Assembly (NCBI GenBank): GCA_910578365.1
Contig: CAJTRC010000013.1
Span: 1-39,688, forward strand
Length of the DNA: 39,688 bases
Direction: 5' to 3'
From: an uncultured Muribaculaceae bacterium
GTDB lineage: Bacteria > Bacteroidota > Bacteroidia > Bacteroidales > Muribaculaceae
Both the position numbers and the translations under genes were made by a program. Below, in pieces: positions 25,387 through 33,321 of this stretch; position 1 is the first letter of the stretch, and every line of letters starts with the position of its first letter. The notes beneath the pieces were generated by a model. The model was not told where the DNA came from and made no database searches. It saw nothing but the letters and a program-made list of their open reading frames with translations.

Positions 25387-25776
25387 TGGCGTGGGGGTGA
25401 ATTATATTTGTGGCTTTTACTTTTCGAGTACAAAATTCGCTAAAATTTTCCAAAAAAACAAACGCCGAATTATTTGCATATTTGATTTTTTATGCAATAT
25501 CAACGTTTTCAACACGTTAGCCTTACAGCATTTATACTTGCAGCATATAAATAGCTAAAACACTGAAAACAAATAGATTCGCTACTCCATACTATCGAAA
25601 CGAACCATTGCCGCATCGCGTGAAACATGCTTTATTCCTCAATTTTCAGCCGTGAAACTATTTGGCGGCAAAAATCGCTTATTTAGAATTATTTCAAATA
25701 AGCATTTTGATACCACGCCCGCATAAATTAACAAATTTCAACAAATGTGTGCAAAGTTGCCGCCCATGAATCGTTG

Positions 25777-25875
25777 TAACTTTGCAGCACAACACATCAC
25801 GACATCAACTCTATATTATGAAAAACACCCACCGGCAGGCATTAAGGCCGGCAGGTTGACGGGGGCCTGTATTTT
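25777..25875 (+). ncRNA. Candidate short transcript (promoter-terminator pair) upstream of dnaA
   Basis: A consensus -7 box TAACTTTG (25777-25784), with a TTG 17 nt upstream, points on the plus strand into a region without a gene. The predicted transcript from about 25791 contains a 13-codon reading frame (25818-25859, MKNTHRQALRPAG) and ends at a small GC-rich stem AGGCC/GGCCT (25845-25849 with 25864-25868) followed by gTATTTT. It would be a short RNA or leader peptide, antisense to the 3' flank of ssb. The call rests only on promoter and stem appearance. Confidence 0.25.
25820..25853 (-). terminator. Probable terminator of ssb
   Basis: On the minus strand a CCGGC/GCCGG stem (25832-25836 with 25847-25851) is followed by GTGGGTGTTTTT. 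It lies about 57 nt after the ssb stop. The stem is short, so the call is moderate. Confidence 0.4.
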
Positions 25876-25908
25876 GGGCGTAATTCAAGAAACTGAGCGA
25901 GCCGGGCG

Positions 25909-26241
25909 TCAACGCTCGGCCCGGCCCAGTATTTCAAGCTCGGTAACGTATATTTCCGTTACCTTGCGGCTGATGCCCTGGCGATCCTCCCAGTTGCGTG
26001 TGCGCAGGGTACCGCTTATAAACAGGCGAGTGCCGGTGCGGATATACTTCTCTACAAACTCGCCAAGCTCGTCGGTGGCCACAATATTGTGCCACTCGGT
26101 GCGCGCGGCAACCTCGCTGCCGTCGGGCAGACGGCGCGCAGGCTCGTTGGTGGCCAGCTTAAAAAAAGCCACGGCCCGTTTCTCGTAGTAGCGCAACTTG
26201 GGGTCAGTGCCCACGTTGCCCATCAATATCACCTTATTCAT
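25909..26241 (-). CDS. ssb: Short single-stranded DNA-binding protein without the acidic tail
   Basis: The 110-residue protein is a single OB-fold domain: MNKVILMGNVGTDPKLRYY opening (split by the usual G-N-V-G-x-DP), FFKLATNE, EWHNIVA and FISGTLRTRNWED are standard SSB phrases. Full-length SSBs carry a disordered linker and a DDDIPF-type tip that recruits repair and replication proteins. Here the protein stops at LEILGRAER with no such tail, so it is a compact paralog and the main SSB is probably elsewhere. A TAACTTTG box is 4 nt from the ATG, implying a leaderless mRNA, and the promoter faces that of the divergent transferase gene. Confidence 0.88.
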   Translation of the reverse strand: MNKVILMGNVGTDPKLRYYEKRAVAFFKLATNEPARRLPDGSEVAARTEWHNIVATDELGEFVEKYIRTGTRLFISGTLRTRNWEDRQGISRKVTEIYVTELEILGRAER

Positions 26242-26245
26242 ATGG

Positions 26246-26253
26246 CAAAGTTA
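26246..26253 (-). promoter_or_regulatory. -7 box of ssb, 4 nt from the start codon
   Basis: The minus strand reads TAACTTTG then CCAT then ATG, so transcription would begin at or beside the start codon. It mirrors the box of the divergent gene around a shared centre at about 26269.5. Confidence 0.55.
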
Positions 26254-26254
26254 C

Positions 26255-26283
26255 AAAAATGCCGAAACAATTCAGGCATTTTT
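26255..26283. promoter_or_regulatory. Palindrome centred between two divergent promoters (candidate operator)
   Basis: A perfect 9-bp inverted repeat (AAAAATGCC at 26255-26263, GGCATTTTT at 26275-26283) with an 11-nt spacer lies exactly midway between the -7 boxes of ssb and the membrane transferase. It covers the expected -33 region of both, so a dimeric regulator bound here could control both genes. Confidence 0.4.
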
Positions 26284-26285
26284 TG

Positions 26286-26293
26286 TAATTTTG
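26286..26293 (+). promoter_or_regulatory. -7 box of the transferase-helicase operon, 4 nt from the start codon
   Basis: The plus strand reads TAATTTTG then TAAA then ATG, predicting a leaderless transcript. Confidence 0.55.
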
Positions 26294-26297
26294 TAAA

Positions 26298-28076
26298 ATG
26301 AAACCGCTTGAAAACACTGTCGGCTTTCTGCGCCGCATTTTCACAAATCCTTCTTTTCTGATTTACCTGGCTGCCTTTGCCGCGATGCTGGGCCTGCTGG
26401 AGATTTTCCGCACCCTTGTACGGCAAGTCAACGCGTGGATGAACGTGGACACGCTTACCGTTGCGGGCGATGTGGCAGTATTACTGCTGCCGCTGGTGTT
26501 TCTACGTCCGCGCTGGCGCCGGACGGTATGGTTTCTTATTGCAGGCATGACGGTGTTCTGCTATGTCAACCTGTGGTATTGCCGCGCGTTCTACGACCTT
26601 ATGCCCGCCGACTCGCTGGGCATGGGCGGCAACATGCAATCGCGCGTGGTCGACGCGTTCTTAGACCAGTTGCGCATGGCCGACTGGCTGTTGCTGCTGC
26701 CTGTGGCCGCCTTCGCCGCCGCATGGCTGCCGCTGCGTCGCAAGGCTCTCACCGTAAAATTTCCGCTCTCGGCAAAAATCACACTCACAGCTGTGGCCCT
26801 GCTGCTGTACGGTGGCGCATACATGGCCCGCGCCTACAGGCTCTACGACGTAAACCGCAAGCTCGGCGACTATCCTCACATGCTCTGCAACTACTTCCGC
26901 TACTCCAAGGTAAAGGCATATAAGTTCACCCAGCATCTTACCCGCATGGGCTATATAGGCTATATGGGCTGGCAACTCGACCATGCCCTGTTCGACCATA
27001 AGCTCGACAAAAACGAACGCAGTCATATCGACGCCTTCTGGAAGTGCCGGCGCAGCCAGCCCCGTGCGGCCGCCGATTTCAGCGCCAACCGCAGCCGCAA
27101 CCTTATATTTATTATTGTAGAGTCGCTGGCATCCGATGCCGTAGGCGCCACCGTCAACGGTGTCGAAGTAGCGCCTACCCTGAGCGCACTGGCTGCCGAC
27201 AGTTCGGCCATTGTGTTCCGCCGCATGCAGGCTCAGGTAAACCACGGGCGGTCGAGCGACGGGCAGTTCATATATAACACCGGACTGCTGCCGCTGCGCA
27301 ACAATGTAGTGGCAAAGAGGTATCCGTCGGCCAACTATCCGTCGATAGCCAAAGCCCTGGGCTATGCCAATTCGTCGGAGGTGGTAGGCGAGAAACCCAC
27401 CTTCTATAACCACAGCATAACCAATCTCAGCTACGGATACACCGGATTCCGGCCCGCCGCCGACAACTGGCTCAGCGACAGACAAATCCTTGATAACGCA
27501 ACCGAAGAAATACGCCGCCTTAAGCAGCCTTTCTACTGCGAGATTACCACTCTCGACATGCACGACCCATACAATCACCGGATTCCGGCACCCACAGGCA
27601 TAAGCTCGGCCGAAGGCTACGACCCGCGCGACCTCAACTACTACGAGCAGGTGCATATATTCGACAGTCTGCTTGCCGAATTTCTCGACCGCCTAAAGGC
27701 CGACGGACTCTACGACAACTCCGTGATAGTGATTGCCTCCGACCATGAGCCCCGCAAAAGCGCCCTCAGCGACAACGGCCCTATATCAAGCGACATTTTC
27801 CTGCTGATTCTCAACAGCGGACTGACCGGCGGCATGCACAGCGACCGCATAGTCGGCCAGATAGACGTGATGCCCACCATACTCGACGTGATGGGTGTCG
27901 ACGGCTACCCCTACCCCGGCCTGGGCCATAGTCTTGTGGCCGAGCCTCGGCATCAGGGCGCAATCGACGCTTTCGGCAATGTATACGGCGACATCGACGA
28001 CCGCACCCGCAGCGCCCTCGAAGAAGCCTGGCAACTGAGCGCGCTGATGATTGAAGGCGCATACTTCAAAAAATAA
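26298..28076 (+). CDS. Membrane phosphotransferase of the LTA synthase / sulfatase-like family
   Basis: The 592-residue protein has five predicted N-terminal helices (about 18-40, 52-70, 76-92, 128-147, 159-178) and a large extracytoplasmic alkaline-phosphatase-superfamily domain (about 265-570). This is the layout of LtaS-type and phosphoethanolamine transferases, which move phospholipid head groups onto envelope polymers or lipid A. Likely metal ligands are Glu275 (VES), Asp482 and His483 (SDHE), with His422 nearby. The nucleophile region reads GRSSDGQF (Ser319), where LtaS has GKTSD, so a Thr-to-Ser change is suggested. A Gram-negative host makes true lipoteichoic acid unlikely. The helicase gene follows after 5 nt. 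Confidence 0.8.
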   Translation: MKPLENTVGFLRRIFTNPSFLIYLAAFAAMLGLLEIFRTLVRQVNAWMNVDTLTVAGDVAVLLLPLVFLRPRWRRTVWFLIAGMTVFCYVNLWYCRAFYDLMPADSLGMGGNMQSRVVDAFLDQLRMADWLLLLPVAAFAAAWLPLRRKALTVKFPLSAKITLTAVALLLYGGAYMARAYRLYDVNRKLGDYPHMLCNYFRYSKVKAYKFTQHLTRMGYIGYMGWQLDHALFDHKLDKNERSHIDAFWKCRRSQPRAAADFSANRSRNLIFIIVESLASDAVGATVNGVEVAPTLSALAADSSAIVFRRMQAQVNHGRSSDGQFIYNTGLLPLRNNVVAKRYPSANYPSIAKALGYANSSEVVGEKPTFYNHSITNLSYGYTGFRPAADNWLSDRQILDNATEEIRRLKQPFYCEITTLDMHDPYNHRIPAPTGISSAEGYDPRDLNYYEQVHIFDSLLAEFLDRLKADGLYDNSVIVIASDHEPRKSALSDNGPISSDIFLLILNSGLTGGMHSDRIVGQIDVMPTILDVMGVDGYPYPGLGHSLVAEPRHQGAIDAFGNVYGDIDDRTRSALEEAWQLSALMIEGAYFKK

Positions 28077-28081
28077 TCCGC

Positions 28082-30103
28082 ATGAAGCCCAAACAGTTAT
28101 CTTTCAACATCGACCTCAACAATCCGGAATTCATCGACTGCTGGAACCTGCTGCAGTACACGCGGCAGTCGGTTTTTCTAACCGGCAAAGCCGGCACGGG
28201 CAAGTCGACATTTCTGAAGTATATCACCGCCAACACCCGCAAGAAATATGTGGTGCTCGCTCCTACCGGCATAGCCGCCGTAAATGTAGGCGGCCAGACT
28301 ATGCACTCCTTTTTCCGTCTGCCATTCCGCCCCTTTGTGAGCGACGATGTGGAATTTCAGCCCAAACGTCTGCGCGAGCGCATGAAGTACTCGGGCGACT
28401 TTATAAAACTGCTCAAACAGATAGAACTGATAATTATCGATGAGATATCGATGGTGCGCGCCGACATCATCGACTTCATCGACCGAATCCTGCGCGAGTT
28501 CTGCCATAACCGCCGCGAGCCTTTCGCGGGCAAACAGTTGCTGCTGGTCGGCGATATATTCCAGCTCGAACCTGTGGTGACAGGCGATGTCAAGGATGTG
28601 TTGGCACGCGAGTATTCCACACCGTTTTTCTTCTCGGCCAAAGCATTCCGCGAGGTTGACCTGGTACCTATAGAGCTGCGCAAAGTATATCGGCAGACCG
28701 ACAGCGGATTCATACAGATGCTCGACCGAATACGCGACGGCAGACCGCTGCGCAGCGACATCGATACTCTTAACCGCAAAGTAAACCCGCTGATACTCGA
28801 CGGTCCGGCCGAGGGCGACGACCGCCGGCTGGTTATGACCATTGCAACTCGCAAGGACACCGTCGACACTATCAACGAGTCGAGGCTGGCCGAACTGAAG
28901 TCGAAAGAATTAGTCTACGAAGGCCAGGTCACCGGCGAATTTCCTGAAAGCAGCTATCCAACCGACCTTAAACTCCGGTTGAAGACCGGTGCTCAGGTGG
29001 TTTTCATTAAAAACGATATCGACCGACGCTGGGTCAACGGCACACTGGGCAAGGTGGTAGAAACTCTGCCCGACAAAATAAGGGTTGAGCTCGACAACGG
29101 CGACATACACGTGATTGAACGCGAACGCTGGAGCAACATCCGCTACCGCTTCGACGAAAAAGATAAGAAAGTAATCGAAGAAGAACTCGGCAGTTTCATG
29201 CAATATCCGCTTAAACTGGCTTGGGCACTGACCATACACAAGAGTCAGGGGCTTACTTTCGACCGCGTGGTGGTCGACCTTGGCTCTGGTGCCTTCTCCG
29301 GCGGCCAAAGCTATGTAGCTCTAAGCCGCTGTACTTCGCTCGACGGACTTACGCTGCGCACTACCATCAACGAACGCGATGTATGGGTAAACCCCAATGT
29401 GCTCCGTTTCAGCCAAAGTTTCAATAATAATATTGCCATACAGCAGTCGCTGCAGACAGCCCGCGCCGACGGACTATACGACGAAGCGTTGCTGGCTCTC
29501 AACGAACATCGCCTGCCCGACGCCCTCGAAAAGGCATTCGAAGCCATAAATCTGGGCACCGAACGCATCAGTAATCCGGCGGTAATGCGCCTGGCCCGCC
29601 GCAAACTGGGCTATATAGGCGAATTCGAGCGGCGCATCGAATGCCTCGAAGCCGAAATCGACCGACAGCGCAAGATTTTGTTCACTCTGGCAACCGAGCA
29701 GGTAGAACTCGCCGAACAGTGTCGCGACGCGGGCGATATGGACGCTGCTCTGGCCAATTACCGCCGTGCTACCGAACTGGCTCCCGAATACCATTACGCA
29801 TGGATGGGGCGCGGCCTTACCCTTGCAGCCATGGGCGAATACGATGCCGCATTGTCGGACTTGCGCCACGCCTCGGCCCTCGCTCCTGATGACTACCACG
29901 CGCCCCTGCATGCCGGACAGCTGGCCCTCAACGCAGGCGACCTGTCCACAGCCATGGACCTGCTGCTCTCGGCCCTCGAACGCAACGACAAAATCGCCGA
30001 CACACACGAATCGCTTGCCGAAATCTACGATGCCCTTGGCGAAACGAAACAGGCCTCGGCGCATCGTGCCAAGGCCGCCCGGCTCAGAAAACGTAAGAAA
30101 TAA
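28082..30103 (+). CDS. PIF1-like superfamily 1 helicase with C-terminal TPR repeats
   Basis: The 673-residue protein starts with a PIF1/RecD-type ATPase: Walker A GKAGTGKST (about 35-43), APTGIAA near 60, Walker B IIIDEISMV (about 117-125), GDIFQLEP (motif III), an RKVYRQTD segment, and the late motif YVALSRCTS near 410. PIF1 enzymes unwind DNA 5' to 3', including G-quadruplexes. After about residue 480 the protein continues with helical repeats, with TPR-like phrases such as GDMDAALANYRRATELAPEY, so it is a helicase-TPR fusion. It lies 5 nt after the transferase gene and is probably co-transcribed, though a functional link is not obvious. Confidence 0.88.
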   Translation: MKPKQLSFNIDLNNPEFIDCWNLLQYTRQSVFLTGKAGTGKSTFLKYITANTRKKYVVLAPTGIAAVNVGGQTMHSFFRLPFRPFVSDDVEFQPKRLRERMKYSGDFIKLLKQIELIIIDEISMVRADIIDFIDRILREFCHNRREPFAGKQLLLVGDIFQLEPVVTGDVKDVLAREYSTPFFFSAKAFREVDLVPIELRKVYRQTDSGFIQMLDRIRDGRPLRSDIDTLNRKVNPLILDGPAEGDDRRLVMTIATRKDTVDTINESRLAELKSKELVYEGQVTGEFPESSYPTDLKLRLKTGAQVVFIKNDIDRRWVNGTLGKVVETLPDKIRVELDNGDIHVIERERWSNIRYRFDEKDKKVIEEELGSFMQYPLKLAWALTIHKSQGLTFDRVVVDLGSGAFSGGQSYVALSRCTSLDGLTLRTTINERDVWVNPNVLRFSQSFNNNIAIQQSLQTARADGLYDEALLALNEHRLPDALEKAFEAINLGTERISNPAVMRLARRKLGYIGEFERRIECLEAEIDRQRKILFTLATEQVELAEQCRDAGDMDAALANYRRATELAPEYHYAWMGRGLTLAAMGEYDAALSDLRHASALAPDDYHAPLHAGQLALNAGDLSTAMDLLLSALERNDKIADTHESLAEIYDALGETKQASAHRAKAARLRKRKK

Positions 30104-30107
30104 ATTG

Positions 30108-30130
30108 CCCGCCTGCAGGTTGAAGGCGGG
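30108..30130. terminator. Terminator hairpin between the helicase gene and wecB
   Basis: A perfect 7-bp CCCGCCT/AGGCGGG stem has a 9-nt loop and sits between convergent stops at 30103 and 30139. On the minus strand it is followed by a T-rich tract, so it most likely ends the wec operon and may serve both sides. Confidence 0.55.
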
Positions 30131-30138
30131 GGATGCCG

Positions 30139-31287
30139 TCACAACTTGATGAAATCAATTATCCGGGCGCAGGCTTTGCCGTCGCCATACGGATTGGCGA
30201 TAAGCGAATTGGCATGATAGTAAGCCGCATCGTCGAGGAAGCGCGAGGCCTCGTCGACAATCTTGCGGTCGTCGGTGCCCACCAGACGGATTGTGCCGGC
30301 CTCAAGGGCTTCGGGGCGCTCTGTCACCTCTCGCATCACCAGTACCGGTTTGCCAAGCGACGGAGCTTCTTCCTGTATGCCGCCGCTGTCTGTCAGAATC
30401 AGATAGCTGCGCTTTTGCAGATACACAAACGGCAGATATTCGAGCGGCTCTATAAAATGAACGTTTGCAGGGGTATTACCGCTGAACACCTCGGCAATGG
30501 GTTTGCGCACATTTGGGTTGAGGTGCATGGGATAAAGCAGGTCAACATCGGGATATTTGGCGGCAAGTTCTCTGATGGCATGGCAGATACGCATGAAGCC
30601 GTTGCCAAAATTCTCGCGGCGGTGACCGGTGATGAGTATCAGCCTGCGGCCACTGTCCTGAAGGCCAAGATCGTAACCCGAATCCTTTATCTGGCGTTTT
30701 ACTTCATCTTCCAGACCGGGAGTATTTTCGATTTTGTCCACAACCATTTGCAATGCGTCGATTACAGTATTGCCGGTAACAGTGATTTTCTCCGGCGCCA
30801 CATTCTCGCGCAGCAGGTTCTGGCGGGCCTGCTCGGTAGGAGAAAAATTGAGCGCGGCTATACGACTTGTAATCAGACGGTTCATCTCCTCGGGCCATGG
30901 CGAATATATGTCGCCGGTACGCAATCCGGCCTCCACATGCCCCACCGGAATCTGACGGTAGAAAGCGGCGAGTGCGGCTGCGGTCGATGTCGAGGTATCT
31001 CCGTGAACGAGTACCAGGTCGGGCTTGGCGCGGTCAAGGACGTCGCGCATGCCGGTGAGCACACGCGATGTAACGTCGAAGAGGTCCTGTCCCGGCTTCA
31101 TTATGTCGAGGTCGTAGTCGGGCGTGATTTCAAACAGGTCAAGAACCTGGTCGAGCATCTGGCGATGCTGCCCGGTTACGGTAACTATGGTTTCGAATTG
31201 GTCGGCACGGGCCTGAAATGCCTTTACAAGCGGAGCCATTTTTATGGCTTCGGGCCGTGTGCCGAATATGAGCATTACTTTTTTCAT
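30139..31287 (-). CDS. wecB: UDP-N-acetylglucosamine 2-epimerase (non-hydrolysing)
   Basis: The 382-residue cytoplasmic enzyme interconverts UDP-GlcNAc and UDP-ManNAc. Motifs include FGTRPEAIKM at the N-terminus, HGDTSTSTAAALAAF (about 94-108), GHVEAGLRTG, GHRRENFGNG and TDSGGIQEEAPSLGKPV (about 290-306), all typical of WecB/MnaA. It lies 3 nt downstream of the WecG/TagA-like gene and in the same operon as a WecC-like dehydrogenase, so its product most likely feeds UDP-ManNAcA synthesis. The order on the minus strand is wecC, wecG-like, wecB. Confidence 0.95.
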   Translation of the reverse strand: MKKVMLIFGTRPEAIKMAPLVKAFQARADQFETIVTVTGQHRQMLDQVLDLFEITPDYDLDIMKPGQDLFDVTSRVLTGMRDVLDRAKPDLVLVHGDTSTSTAAALAAFYRQIPVGHVEAGLRTGDIYSPWPEEMNRLITSRIAALNFSPTEQARQNLLRENVAPEKITVTGNTVIDALQMVVDKIENTPGLEDEVKRQIKDSGYDLGLQDSGRRLILITGHRRENFGNGFMRICHAIRELAAKYPDVDLLYPMHLNPNVRKPIAEVFSGNTPANVHFIEPLEYLPFVYLQKRSYLILTDSGGIQEEAPSLGKPVLVMREVTERPEALEAGTIRLVGTDDRKIVDEASRFLDDAAYYHANSLIANPYGDGKACARIIDFIKL

Positions 31288-31290
31288 CTG

Positions 31291-31989
31291 TCAGAATTTT
31301 TTCCAGAGCAGCCACCAGGCATATTTCACGAATTTAGCATTGCGTGTAATGCGCTTCGGCTGGCGAATAAGGCGGTAGGCAAACTCGGCGTTATGGTCAA
31401 TCCACCATTTCGGCGCCCGTTTTACTGTACCGGTATAAACGTCGAAGCTACCGCCGAGCCCCTGATATATGGCTTTGTGGCGGGCAAGCATTTCGGACAT
31501 CAGTATTTCCTGTGCCGGCGAACCCATAGCCACAAAAACCACATCGGGCCTGCTGGCAGCGACATCGTCGATGAGCGCACGGCGTTCGTTGGCTGTGCGC
31601 AGGTAGCCGTCGCGGTGGCCTACTATGTCAATGCCCGGATAGTCGTGGCGCAGGCGCTCCACTGTGGCATCGTTCACGGCTTTTTTGCCGCCGATAATGT
31701 AGAACGAGCGCTTTCCTGCAAAGCGCTCCACTATCTTCAGCCATAATTCACAGCCGGCTATCTTCACCGCCTGCGGCGCACCCTTCTGGTGCGCTGCCAG
31801 CACGGCGCCGGAGCCGTCGCAATAGGCGATGTTGCCGTTGATTATGGGCAGTGTCAACTCGTTGGCGTTCAATATTTTCTCGGCGTTGACGGCCACAAGT
31901 ATGCCTTTGTGTTCGTCGGCATAGTCTATGAGGTCGTCGGCACTCCTGAAGGGATATACTTCTACGTTACGCAGCTTTATTTTTTCCAT
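31291..31989 (-). CDS. WecG/TagA/CpsF-family glycosyltransferase (GT26)
   Basis: The 232-residue protein matches the GT26 family by its size, the INGNIAYCDGSGAVLA segment (about 50-65), SFYIIGGKKAVNDATVERL (about 95-113), the VGHRDGYL phrase and PDVVFVAMGSPAQE near 150. WecG transfers ManNAcA onto GlcNAc-PP-undecaprenol in enterobacterial common antigen, while TagA adds ManNAc in wall teichoic acid; both work at the inner face of the membrane. Next to wecC and wecB, ManNAcA transfer as in WecG is the better guess, but TagA-like use of ManNAc is not excluded. Gaps to both neighbours are only 3 nt. Confidence 0.87.
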   Translation of the reverse strand: MEKIKLRNVEVYPFRSADDLIDYADEHKGILVAVNAEKILNANELTLPIINGNIAYCDGSGAVLAAHQKGAPQAVKIAGCELWLKIVERFAGKRSFYIIGGKKAVNDATVERLRHDYPGIDIVGHRDGYLRTANERRALIDDVAASRPDVVFVAMGSPAQEILMSEMLARHKAIYQGLGGSFDVYTGTVKRAPKWWIDHNAEFAYRLIRQPKRITRNAKFVKYAWWLLWKKF

Positions 31990-31992
31990 TTA

Positions 31993-33201
31993 TTACTTTT
32001 TGAATATGCCGCAGAAGTCGAGTATAATCTTCTCATCGGTCCACGGCAATTGCCTGAACGGTGTGTGTGCGGTCAGGAACACCACAATGTCGGCCTTGTC
32101 ATAAGCCTCGCGGTAGTCGGTAAGTTTAAACACATGATGCTCCTTGATGTTAGGCTCCACCACCATTATACGTGCATTGTTCGATGAATGCATCACTTTG
32201 GTTATGATATACTTGGCGGGACTTTCGCGCAAGTCGTCGATATCGGGTTTGAACGCCACGCCCATCATAGCCACCACGGGTTTGCGTCCGTGTTCGAGTT
32301 CGAAGCGCAGCAATGCGTTTACAACCTTTTCGGCGCACCAGTCGGCCTTATAGTCGTTTACGCGGCGGGCGGTTGATATAAGCTTTGCTTCATCCGGATA
32401 AGCCGATGTTATGAAATATGGGTCCACGGCTATGCAGTGTCCGCCCACTCCACAGCCGGGCTGCAGTATGTTTACACGCGGATGCTTGTTGGCCAGGCTT
32501 ATAAGGTCCCACACGTTGATACCGGCTTTGTCGCAGATAAACGACAGTTCGTTGGCAAAGGCTATCTGTACATCGCGCGAGGAATTCTCGGTAAGCTTGC
32601 ACATCTCGGCTGTCCGGGCGTTGGTCGGATGCAGGGTGCCTTTGACGAATATGGAGTAGAATTCCATGGCCTTACGGGTGGATGGCTCGTCGATGCCGCC
32701 TATCACGCGGTCGTTGTGCACCAGCTCGTATATTACATTGCCGGGCAGAACACGCTCGGGGCAGTAGGCTATATAGATTTTGTCTTTAAGTTCCGGACGT
32801 TCGGCAAAAATCAGCTCTGCCATCTTCTCGGTAGTGCCTACCGGCGAGGTCGACTCTATTACATAGAGGTCGCCGGCCTTGAGAAAGGGAATCACGGCGC
32901 GGGTTGCCGCCTCGACATACGACAGGTCGGGTTGGTGGTTGTTGCCTTTGAACGGTGTGGGCACTACCATAAAGTAAGCGTCGGATTCCGCCGGCGAGGA
33001 GGCGGCATAAAGTGAACCATTGCTCACCACTTCCTTGAGCATTTCGCCAAGGCCGGGTTCAATAATGTGGAGCTCACCGGCATTGGTCTTCTCAACCACA
33101 TCTGCGTTTATATCAACTCCATGAACTTTTATATTGTGGCGCGCTGCGATTATTGCGGTAGGCAGGCCGATGTAGCCAAGCCCCATAAAGCATGCTTTCA
33201 T
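31993..33201 (-). CDS. wecC: UDP-N-acetyl-D-mannosamine dehydrogenase (WecC-like)
   Basis: The 402-residue NAD-dependent enzyme oxidises UDP-ManNAc twice to UDP-ManNAcA. It has the N-terminal Rossmann motif GLGYIGLPTA (about 7-16), STSPVGTTEKM near 115, KLTENSSRDVQIAFANEL near 207, and the catalytic cysteine in PGCGVGGHCIAVDP (about 253-266). WecC and the related UDP-GlcNAc/GlcA dehydrogenases are close, so specificity rests on the neighbouring wecB and wecG-like genes. A -7 box (TAATTTTG) lies 44-51 nt upstream of the ATG, so this gene may begin its own transcription unit even though ugd lies just before it. Confidence 0.9.
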   Translation of the reverse strand: MKACFMGLGYIGLPTAIIAARHNIKVHGVDINADVVEKTNAGELHIIEPGLGEMLKEVVSNGSLYAASSPAESDAYFMVVPTPFKGNNHQPDLSYVEAATRAVIPFLKAGDLYVIESTSPVGTTEKMAELIFAERPELKDKIYIAYCPERVLPGNVIYELVHNDRVIGGIDEPSTRKAMEFYSIFVKGTLHPTNARTAEMCKLTENSSRDVQIAFANELSFICDKAGINVWDLISLANKHPRVNILQPGCGVGGHCIAVDPYFITSAYPDEAKLISTARRVNDYKADWCAEKVVNALLRFELEHGRKPVVAMMGVAFKPDIDDLRESPAKYIITKVMHSSNNARIMVVEPNIKEHHVFKLTDYREAYDKADIVVFLTAHTPFRQLPWTDEKIILDFCGIFKK

Positions 33202-33244
33202 TCTGTACAGTGATGTTTTCTTTTAATCAAGATTGTTCTATTTG

Positions 33245-33252
33245 CAAAATTA
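33245..33252 (-). promoter_or_regulatory. -7 box for the wecC-wecG-wecB operon
   Basis: The minus strand reads TAATTTTG, a consensus TAnnTTTG, in the 120-bp gap between the ugd-like gene and wecC. The leader would be about 37 nt. Confidence 0.5.
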
Positions 33253-33321
33253 CTAAAAAAATCATAAATACCCAAATTATCATCAGGTATTGTCTTAATG
33301 GTACAGGCGTGGCAGCAGCTG

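Larger units (their letters stand above)
25387..25908. other. Long AT-rich intergenic region between dnaA and ssb
   Basis: The 522 bp carry no convincing long coding region. They contain an 8-bp inverted repeat at 25677-25703 (GCTTATTT/AAATAAGC), a facing pair of -7 boxes at 25752-25759 (minus, CAACTTTG) and 25777-25784 (plus, TAACTTTG) that together form an inverted repeat, and the ssb terminator. I looked for TTATCCACA-type DnaA boxes and found none convincing, so I cannot call this an origin even though its position and AT content would suit one. Confidence 0.5.

Noticed and set aside
25387..25745. Replication origin (oriC) upstream of dnaA
   Set aside because: The region is AT-rich and well placed, but I could not find a cluster of DnaA boxes. 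GC-skew and box scanning of the whole genome would be needed.
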